This document shows positions 36,101 to 47,181 of a stretch of DNA of 64,000 nt, piece by piece. The first letter of the stretch is position 1; every line of letters starts with the position of its first letter. This stretch comes from Paguma larvata (taxonomy: Eukaryota > Chordata > Mammalia > Carnivora > Viverridae). A program made the position numbers and the translations under genes. The stretch lies in the NCBI GenBank assembly GCA_030068075.1, contig CM057843.1:13286001-13350000 (forward strand), written 5' to 3'. Under the pieces are notes generated by a model. It ran no database searches. It saw only the letters and a program-made list of their open reading frames with translations, and was not told the origin of the DNA.

Positions 36101-39100
36101 ACCTGCAGTGTCTCACCTGAGCTAGTCAACTCAACCGAAGGCAACCTAGCTTACCGTCGCTGAGAAAGGTTCTCAGAGGGGGCCCCTTGATGGGGCAGAA
36201 ACAGCAGGCTCTCTTGCTGAGCTGCGCAAGAAGCCACAAGACAAATCAGAGGGGCAGCACAGGTGGGGACACGGTAGGCTCGGCCTGCCGGCCGTTGCGT
36301 GCCCAGGACACAGCCCTGGCCCGACCTATGCCGGTGACCCCCGTGGCCTTGACAGCAGTAACAGAGTATGCTTCTACGAATGTTTTTCAAGTACAGAAAG
36401 AGTAACGCCGCCTGATAAACCATAATGTGGACCCTACGTGTAATTGACAATTTTTTTGTTAGCCACTTAAACAGTATTAATGAGATCACTTATGTCCTTC
36501 CTTCTCCACACGAGTCTTCGAAACCCGGTGCGTATTTTACACTTAGACCGTGTCCCAATCCACACGACCCAAATTTCAAGTGCCCGCTGGTCACCTGTGG
36601 TGAGTGGCTGCCACCCTCAGCACGGACCACACTGTCACTGGATGGCGCTGGGGTGTTCACGACCCCTGACACGGGGTGATTTATGAAGGCAAACGACTAC
36701 CAAAGGTGCGGCTGGCACCCGCCAAGGCCCTGGGGTGGGGGGGATTGCTGAGAGGTCGACACGGGGGTGTGAATTTACTCAATGGGCTCTTTTCCTGATC
36801 AGAAAAGTCAATGTCAAAATTCTTCTACTTCAGAGCACAGGTGATCTCTAGACAGACTGTATTTTCCCATAAGCTCTAAAATACCTTCACCCAGGGGCGC
36901 CTGCCTGGCTCAGTGGGTGGAGCACATAACTCTTGATCTCAGATTGTGATTCTGAGCCCCATGTCGGGTATAAAGATTACCTAAAAATAAAATCTTCAAA
37001 AGAAAATGAAACAAAATAAAACATTTCACCCTGACGAAGATGCACGGAATTCTATTCCCGAATACTTACCCTTGAGTGTAGAGCTTTTCGGCAATCCTCA
37101 TGGTTTCTTTAGCGTTTATTCTCAACTTCCGAGAAGCCAGCTTCTCAAGCTCCTGTTAAATGTGTCAACAGGCACGTTTAGGGTGCAGGCTGGGAGTCAG
37201 AGGGCACAACACAGTCCCACAACTCCTCTTCACGAATATCTGGCCAGTGTCGCCCCAGCTGCTGTCACACACAGGGAGGAAGACTGTAGCGCAGAAAGCT
37301 TTGTGGGCCTGCCGGGCAGAGCCAGATCCCGAGCCGCTGGCTCCCAGGCTCTGCCGGGCAGAAGCAAGAATCACCTGGGAAGAGAAGCGATTCCCGGGCC
37401 CTGAGCACTAGGGATTCTGACAGAAGAGGGCTGGGATAGAGGCCAGAGGGGGCACCGGGCAGGGGCGCCCCTGAGGTAGTTAACTCCAACTCGTGTCCAG
37501 CAGGGTGGCTCTTGCTGGGTCTAAAAATTCGAGAAACCCTGTTCTAAGGTAGGCTCCTAATGCGGATTTAAAAAAATGCTTACACAGATTACTCGCGGGT
37601 GGACAAAACAAGCTATTCTAATTACAACAATGAAAAAATTATGTGTATATAAAAAAACAGGAAGAGGAGACACTCGGGTTGTCTCAGAGATTACGTAAGG
37701 AGGCCGAGGTGACGGGAGAGGTGTCTTCCTCTTTGTGTTCACCGAACCCCACACAAAGCAGCTATACTGCATTTATTAACTTGTACAGAAAAGCATGAGA
37801 AGACTAAAATAAGCAGCGGTGTTTTGCGGTCTCTGTCCTTCCCAAGGGCTTTCCTGCGTGGCCTTGTGAGGGGGTGATGCTTCCTGCCCCCGGCCCCCGT
37901 CTGCCGGCGAGACCCGGGCCCAGCGCCAGGCAACGAGCGCGCCCGAGCGCCCGGGGCGGCGTCTGGGACCTACCACAGTGTCCAGAGCCTGAGGCCTCCA
38001 CTTGCTCTTGGCCTTCGACTTGACCTCCACCACGGTTGCCCTGGGATCCTAGAAAGGCAGAAAGAGGAGAGGCCGCGTAACCTGTCCGTGCGCCTTCCCC
38101 AGCTTTCCTGTGGCGGCTTGCGCGCAGCACTCGGGACGACAGCTCGCACATGGGCCCCGGCTGCAGCCGCGAGCGCGCCTCGGGCCAGGTCAGCTGCAGC
38201 CCGCGGTGCAGGGCCCTCGCCACCTTCCTCTCAAACCATGGCTATGACCGGCAACTTTACAAGCCCCGAGGTGCCTCCCAGAGCCTAGAAAATACAACAG
38301 GCTACACGTCTCCTAAGTCCCGTTTCCTGTCTTCACAGGCACGGTGTTACATTTTAAAAATTCGGGATAATACCGAGTTAAAACTAGGAGAAATTATACA
38401 CTACAAGCTAGAAAACCCAATCTTCAGACCAACGTCACACTTTTAGGGGACTGTAAATGGACGAAGAACTCAACCTAAGTGAGTTGTTCATGATGATACG
38501 TGTGTATCTTTTTTTTTAAATTTTTTTTTTTTAACATTTATTCATTTTTGAGAGAGAGAGACAGAGCATGGGTAGGGGAGGAGCAGAGAGAGACAGAGAC
38601 AGAATCTGAAGCAGGCTCCAGGCTCTGAGCCGTCAGCACAGAGCCGGATGCGGGGCTCAAACTCACAGATGGTGAGATCATGACCTGAGCCGAAGTCGGC
38701 TGCTTTACCGACTGAGCCACCCAGGCGCCCCTGATACGTGTATACCAGAATCCAAATTTCTCTCTGCAGATACCGGGGGCCCCAATGCTCTTTACAAGGA
38801 GCTCAAAGCATCCGACTTGCAGTTTTCCCGCAGCACCCCCCAGTGACAGGCGTGTTCTTTTATGGAGCAGATAACTGTGCAGTGTCACACACGTGCCAGG
38901 TAGTTCTGTGACCTCCAGGGTCAAAGGGCAGAGCCTGGCCAGAGTGACTCCCGGACGCAGGCTGGTCTCCAGAAGGAGCCGGAGAGTCGGAGACTGGGAT
39001 CCAGCGGTGCTGCGCCCCTGACTGGCTCTAGAGCGTCCGGGCACAAGTTAGTCCGCTCTCTCCCCCCTCGCCTGTAAGGCAGGCTCAGGACTGCCACGTT

Positions 39101-42100
39101 CCGGGCACCGTCAGGACTCGACGGAGTAGTGTACCGTAACGCGTGGCTGGCACTGCAGCAGGTGGGCACTAGTCATCGGTCCCCGTCTACCGGATCACTA
39201 ATAAAGCTGCCAGGACGCCGCGGCCGTGAGCGCACGCGACTCATCAAGGCAGAGCCCTCGGAGCTGCACTCGGGCGCCACCGTGTGCAGCCACCGGGGCA
39301 AAGGCGGCAGCCACGTGCTGGCTGAGAAGCAGCAGCATCACAAGGCAGACAATCGGCATGAGGGTCGCAACTCAGCCACCGACTGGCCTGTGGTCCTCTG
39401 ATGTGCCGTGCTCCCTACCGACGCATGCTCCCTTCCCCCCCCCCCCCCCCCGCTCCCCTGCAGCTGCCCGCCTCCTGCTACTCATCGCTCAGATGTGGCC
39501 CCGAGAGGCCTCCCATGACCACACCTTGAACGAATGCTCCCCGCCCCCCTCCACCCTGGCCGGTCTCCGTTCCTTCCCCCTACTTTTCCTCCCTGGCATT
39601 TGCCTCAGGTTGAAATTAACTTGCTCGTTGTTGGCTTTCGTCTTTCTAGATCTCATCTAACCAGTGGAAGAGGGAGCTGGACCGACACTGTCCAAACCCC
39701 CTCCCGCTCTGGGAGTCCACTGTTCTAGACCGGTCTAGAGGATCCTGCGTGATCTCTGCGGGCAGCATTCTACTTCAGGGAGAGAGGTCAGCTACAATTT
39801 CTTAAAATTTCTGACTTCAGCTAAAAGGTCTCCTGCGCCTCTGTGTCCACGTTGTTTAGCGCCATTTGCATGGAGGTCGCCTTGCAGGTTCCCTAGAAGC
39901 GACGTCCTGAGACGCGAGCTACGGTTCGGTGGGGGAGAAGGGAACAGGATTCATTCGGCTAACAGAGGGGTGGCTTGGGAACTTCCGGAACGGTCTTCCT
40001 CGGTCATTAACATTCCAAACGTTTCCTACCTCCATGCACAGCTGGTAGAGGACAAGACAGGCCGTGTGGTTAAAGAGGCGATGCCTTTTCCAGTTGAATT
40101 CTACGACTCCGTCTTTGTGGTCGTGAGTTACTGTATCGGGGACAAACAGGAAGGCCACGACTCAGAGAAGCCATGTGATGGGACAGAGAGAACAAAGTAC
40201 ACAGCACCGCAAGTGCAAAGGCATAGGAAATGGGATCATGGGCCATGCGGGATATCAGGTGGCTTCCGAGCGTCGTACTGGGGTGGGATGGAGGGCAGCA
40301 AGACTAAAACCTCACATTTAATTAGGCTCCGGGTTCTTCCCAGGCCCTTAGGTTCCACGCGGTGAACACCTCCTCCGGGCTCACCTTTGATTCTGTGGAA
40401 GACTTCCGGCACGAAAGCCTGGATGGCTTTGAACCTCTCCACCACGAACCCCAGGGTCGGGAACTGGCAGCTGCCGTAACTGATCAGCTGCTCTGCTAAC
40501 ACCTCGGGGAAAATCCTCTGAAGCCTCAGGGTTTGGAACCGAGTGAAGGCGGCTCCTAGGAAGTGAGGAAGGGAGGGAGGGAGGAGAAAACGGTGGGCCG
40601 TAAGGTCGAAGCCCGCTGCATGCACGTATCTACACACGAACCTCATCCGCAGTTCCTGGCCCAACCCCCAACGTGCCGCGGGGACCCCCAGGGGAGTCCG
40701 TCGGCGGCTCACCGATCCTCAGGTCCAGCTCCTGCCTCACGTCCACGGCGTCGCTCACTCTCTGATCGGGCTCGGTCAGGTTCTCGCAGGCCGTCCGCAC
40801 GGCTCGGGGGGTGATCTCGGAGAAACGGGCTCTCAGCACCGGCAGGCGGGGCTTCACTGTGGAACAGAGTCGCCAAGGTCGAAGTCCCATCACAGTGCCT
40901 TCCCCCCAGAAAGGGCTCCCTTTTCTTAAACCACCCTGAATGAAAGATAAGCCATTTCAAGACGTTCTGAGACACCCAGTTTTCTGATGAGGTCACACGA
41001 ACAGTACGCCAGCCCCCTAAGAAGGAAACTGCACCATAACCGCTAAGCTTAGTTTTGTTGGAAGTAACAGTGGTGTGAATTTTCACTGTTGAAGTGACTT
41101 TCAGCTGTTCTCCCGATGAACCTCTCAAGATTTTAACCTCACTTGCTCTCTTAGCAAAAATAAAAACGTTGCCAATTCGAAAGTCCTGTGGGGGAATTTC
41201 ATGTCCTGGCACAGAAATAACATAGGACACATACGCCGTCCCTAAAAGTTAACGTCCTTAAAATTCCCAGCAGTCGTTACAGCTTTCAACACAAAAACAC
41301 TTAAGGAAAATAGAAACCGTCCGCACTCTGAAGGCTGAGAATGGCTTATGCATCCCTTCCGCCAAGTTACCTGAAATCATTAGCCCGGTCAGAGGCATTT
41401 AAATCCATCTCAGGGAGTATTTATTAACATTTAGGCATCATTCAAAAAATACAGCAGATAAACAACATTCTACAATTGTTCTCTGTACTGTGCATATGGC
41501 GTACGCGTTCTCTTGCAAACATTCCATCTGTACTTAAAAATGACAGGAAGGGGGCTCCTGGGTGGCTCAGTCGGTTGAGCCGCCGACTTCGGCTCAGGTC
41601 ATGATCTCGCGGTCCGTGGGTTCAAGCCCCGCGTCGGGCTCTGTGCTGACAGCTCGGAGCCTGGAGCCTGCTTCGGATTCTGTGTCTCCCTGTCTCTCTG
41701 CCCCTCCCCCACTCATGCTCTGTCTCTGTCTCAAAAATAAATAAACATCTAAAAAAAAAATGACAGGAAGTCCCTGCTCTCAAGGAGCTGGCCACCTACT
41801 CGGACCTGTCAGGAGACAAGCCCTGGGCCGCGGGGGCTGCGCCATCCTTAACTGTTTCAGTCCTCGCGCAGCCCTAGGAACTGTGTCAGACAGGCCTGCC
41901 CTTCCCTCAGAAAGCTGAGGCTCCCGAGGGTTCAGAGACTTGCTGCAGGACACACTGCCGGTGAGACCTGATGGATGTGGCGGGGAGCGTCCACGAGGAG
42001 GAACTCCACCCCGCCCACTCACGCGGGGGGAACCATCTACTTCCGGGGTCCCGGAGCACGGAAGCTCGCGGCCACACCACTTACCAGCCCGGCACACGTG

Positions 42101-45100
42101 GATAATCTCGAAGCCGATGTTCTCCCCTTCTCTGTCGCAGTCGGTCCAGATCACCAGGGCCTGGCACTGCCGGGTCTCCCGTTCCAGAGTTTTCTGAAAT
42201 CCCCAGCCGGGGAAGAGCAGTGAGAGCACGGTCGCCATCCCGACACGCCTACGCTAAGGACATCTGACTGAACCGAACGCTCGTGATGGTCTTGGAACGC
42301 GCCTGCCCGGGTGAGAGGGAGCGACCTGAGGAAACTGCTCTCGCCACCTGTGAGGCCGCCGAGGCCGCTGGTACAATCCTCCAGCTTAGAATCACGGACC
42401 CGAAAGTGAGCTTCTAGAAGACGGAGGGTCCAATGCACCCACCCTAGTGTGACGAAACCTAAACCTCAGCTCTGACACACGCTTGTAACTCTCGTGGTTC
42501 TGATCACGTCCTGGTCAAGAACTGAGTTTCCCTCTAAGAAGGCTTCCCAGTTAGCAGTGAACTACCTATAGGTGCCCTGGCTGCCAAGAACGCATAACCT
42601 GCTGTCACGTGACCGTTTACACTTTGCCGTCTCTCCGTGCTAATTGGGGGTGCGGGCTAGGACTAATTCTTTTTTAACCTTTTTAATGTTTTAAGTTTTT
42701 TTTTACTTAAATTCTAGTTTGTTAGCATATAGTGTGGTATTAGTTTCAAGAATAGAATTTAGTGACTCATCACGTAGGAGTAATCATCTAACGATATTAT
42801 TCCCGAGATTCATTTGAACAACGGCGACTTATAAAAAAGCTTACTTTTCGTCAGTAGAGCTTGCGACTCTTGATCTTGGGGCTGGGAGTTCTCCATTGGT
42901 GGAGAGAGTATTTAAAAATAAAATCTTTAAAAAATAAAAAATAAGTGGCCTTATTTATACAATGAGCGGGAATGGTTTTTAAATGTTTATTTATGGGGCG
43001 CCCGGGTGGCTCAATCAGTTAGCCGGCTGACTTCGGCTCAGGTCATGATCTTACGGTCTGTGAGTTCAAGCCCCGCATTAGGCTCTGTGCTGATGGCTCA
43101 GAGCCTGGAGCCTGCTTCGGATTCTGTGTCTGCCTCTCTCTTTACCCTTCCCCTGCTCATGCTCTGTCTCTCTGTCTCTCAAAAATAAATGGACGTTAAA
43201 AAAAATAATAAAAAAAATGCTTATTTATTTATTTTGAGGGGGGGGGAGGAGGGGAGAGACAGAGAGAGAGAGGGAGAAAGAGAATCCCAGGCAGGCTGTC
43301 TGTGCAGAACCTGACCTGGGGCTCAATCTCACCAACCATGAGATCATGACCTGAGTTGGAATCAAGAGTCAGATGCTTAACTGACTGAGCCCCCCAGGGT
43401 GCCCTGAGGAGGAATAATTTTTAAAATCATGGTACTAAGTTTGGTGGGAAGCTTGACCTCTAAATTCTGATGCATTCAAAACACGGAAGCCACAGTTCCG
43501 TTATTTTGTGCTCTGGAGTTCAACTCCAGTGCCGTGTGTCTTCCAGAAGAGCCTACCTTGATGTCTACAAAATTCTCTGGGCAGTACTTTTCAATTTCTG
43601 CTTCAAAGAGGACAAGGGGATTGCAGCTCTGCCTAGAAAAGAAAATGAAAGCACAAAACATCCAACCTCAGCGCAGGATGGAAACTCCTCCATTGTAACT
43701 AGAAAAAACTTGCCCCGGTAAGCTCACGGATGGGTCCCCAGCGAAGTTCACGTGAAAACGTCAGGAGATTAAAACCAAGGCTAGGACCCTCTGCACAGAG
43801 CACCTTGTGCTTTCGGTGACAACGGGCGCTGCTAAGAAGGATCCTGGAGCCCTTTCACGCTCGTCTGCAGTAGGATAAACGTAGCACGGTGACTACGTGA
43901 AATAGGTCTGGCGATTCTAAGGGACATAACACTTCACGGTGGTTGTTCATTCCAAACATACCGTAAAAAGTCGCAATGGTTCAGTCTTAGGTCACTGCTG
44001 TGGTCTCTACGGTTTTCGTCCCCCGAAAATTCACATGCGGGAATCCTAACACTAACCTGAGGGGGCTGGAAGGTGGGGATGCCGGGAGGCGATTCGGTCC
44101 CGAGAGCGGGACCTCATGAATGGGATTAGGACCCCGACCAAATAAGACCCACGGAGCTCCTAGCTCCTTCCGCCAGGGGAGGACGCGGCGAGGGCTCAGC
44201 AGCCCGCCACGCGCACCCTGATCTTCCACCCCCAGCCTCCTGAACCCGGAGAAATCCCTTTCTGGTGCTCATTAGCGCCCCCAGTCGACGGCATCTTGTT
44301 ACAGCAGCCCGAATGGACAGAGACAGTCTTCCGAGCGTCGGAAGTTATACAGTAAGATCAACATGCCTCAAAATCCCTGCGGCGGTTCACGACTCACTGT
44401 CCTAATCAGAAAGCTCTTCCCCCGGGCATCGTACTGACCATTTGCGGAACTGCAGCTGGAAATCGTGAGCCAGCAAATGTCCCGAGACTGAAGTCATTAT
44501 CATGGTAACGTTCTGACGGATAACAAAAGTCGAGTTAGTCTTCGAGCAATTATATTTTGCCAAATCATTCAAATAAAAGGGAGGAACTTCTGTCAAAGAG
44601 AAAACAGGGGTTGCCGAGGGCTGGGGGGAGGTGAGGAGGAACGACGAGGTGGAGCGCCGAGGACTTTGAGGGCTCAAAGTGGGAAGACTCTGCATGATGG
44701 ACGGAGGTTCCGGTTTTGTCCAAACTCCCGGGACGTCCGGCAACGAGAGAGAAGCCTAATGGGAACGAGGGACCTGGGTGATTACGATGTGTCAGCGTAG
44801 GTACAATCGTGATGGTACAGGATGTATCGCTCTGGTGATCTGATATGGCGGGGGGTGGGGGGTGGTGTGCACGTGTGGGGACAGGGGTCTAAAGGAAATC
44901 TCTGTACCGCCCTCTCGATTTTGCTCTACTTTTTTTTTTTTTTTAATACTTTTTTTAATGTTTATTCATTCTTGAGAGAGAGAGAGACAGAGTGTGAGCA
45001 GGGGAGGGGCAGAGAGAGAGGAAGACACAGAATCCAAAACAGGTTCCAGGCTCTGAGCTGTCAGCACAGAGCCCGATGCGGGGCTCGAACCCACGGATCG

Positions 45101-46794
45101 CGAGATCACGTCCTGAGCTGAAGTCGGACGCTTAACCGACTGAGCCACCCAGGCGCCCCTCGATTTTGCTCTAAAAACCTAAAATGGCTCTCAAAAAGTT
45201 AAGTCTATAAAGAAACAAAACAAGACCTAGTTGACTGGGAAGAAATGAACATAAATGCATCTCTTTGAAGCCAAATGCCAATCTAATGACCGTTCTAATT
45301 CTAGCACCGTGATGCCTTTCGTAGGATTTAAAGTTTCCTCAAACTGTCGTGTATCAGTTTCTTTCCTGTTATAAAGAGATGGGGCCATATTTAATTGAAA
45401 AGAGACTTCCTTATAATTATAAAGTACTCATTTGTAACCAAGGATCTTTAGGTCTTAATAACAATTATTCCTGCAAGATAGTGACTTTTTCTATGATGGG
45501 CAGGCTCGTTCTTCTTGATCAAATAACTTTTTTTTTTAATGTTTATTTTTGAGAGAGAGAGAGAGAGAGAGACAGAACGTGGGTGGGGGAGGGGCGAGAG
45601 GGAGACACAGAATCCGAAGCAGGCTCCACAGAGCTGTCCGCACAGAGCCTGACATGGGGAACGAACCCCAACTCTGAGATCATGACCTGAGCCGAAGTCG
45701 GATGCGTAACCGACTGAGCCACCCAGATGCCCCTTGATCAAATAACCCTTAAAGTACAAGCGGTTCAGCGGCGACCTGTAGTCACCAGCTTCTATTTTTA
45801 TAGCCACGACTAAAAACTCGAGGAATGTTCAGCAGAATGGCCCGTGGACCTAAGAGCAGACTTCAGCTGCAGGACGGAAATACGATAGCACCTACCTGGC
45901 CGTACAGGTGATAATCAAATTCATAGATCTTGTTGAATTTAGAAAATCCTTCCCTCTGTAACCAAAACAAGAATAAAGAAATTACATTGAAGCCAAATGA
46001 CTCCTCGGCCTAAAGATCAAGCAGCACCTTGGTAAGTGGGCATACTGGAAAATAACGATATTTCCTAAAGATAAAAACTAGGCTAAATTACTAACGCCAT
46101 TTATCAAGAGGCTCCCCGGAGCAGTTACAAGCGCATGCTTGGTACAGTCCGTGGCGTTCTTATGCCAGAAGGTGGGCCTGGGGTCGGCTAACAGAACGAC
46201 TAATAGATGAGCCTGCACGAGTCCAAGGTCAAGTCATAAGTTAGAAGCAGAGAAAGGGTTAGAACGGAATTCTCTTGATGATTTTCTCCTTCTTCGCCGT
46301 GTACTTCCACTGATTTTTGGCTGCACAACCGCACCTGTAAACTGCTGAGCACGGGCAAGTCATTCGCCTTTCCAAACATCGATTTATTTTTGAATAAAGT
46401 TACCTCTACGCGCTCCTCTGGCTCTAAACTCCAGTAACACTACCAGCCCCAGTCTGCGCTGGAATCCCGTCTCTACAGCAATCCTTCAGCTGCAAGCATG
46501 GACGAATCACCCCCTCTCTGAATAGGCCCACCTTCCTCCACGGCAGCATTAAAAGCAGTGACACACATGAATTTTGCACCGACACTGCACAGAAGACAAG
46601 AGAAAGGCCAGCTGGGAAGGAGAGAAACGCTTAAGGGCCAAGAAGGATCAGCGCTGAGAAGACTCTTCCTCCGTCTCACAAAGACAATTCTGCTGAGTGG
46701 AATACTGAACGCGGTTCTCCTTGAGGCATAATGAGAAATTTCGAGAGGGAATTTACTTATTTTTTAAAAAAGTTTCTTTCAATGTTTATTTGTT

Positions 46795-46836
<42 letters not shown>

Positions 46837-47141
46837 GGAGCACGAGTGGGAGAGGGGCAGAGAGAAAGGAAGACACAGACTCGGAAGCAGGCTCCAGGCT
46901 CCAAGCTGTCAGCACAGAGCCCACTGGGGGGCTCGAACCCATGAATTGTGAGATCATGACCCGAGCCGAAGTCGGCCGCTTAACCGACTGAGCCACCCAG
47001 GCGCCCCAAGAAGGAATTTATTTTAGTATCTTATGCTAAAGATTTTGCTGGTGGCCAATGTTGCCAAGAAAAGAAGTGCCAATTGCTAGTTGAGCCCTTT
47101 ACGTAATAGAGAATACCAATGGTTTAACCGGTGGTTTCTGA

Positions 47142-47181
<40 letters not shown>

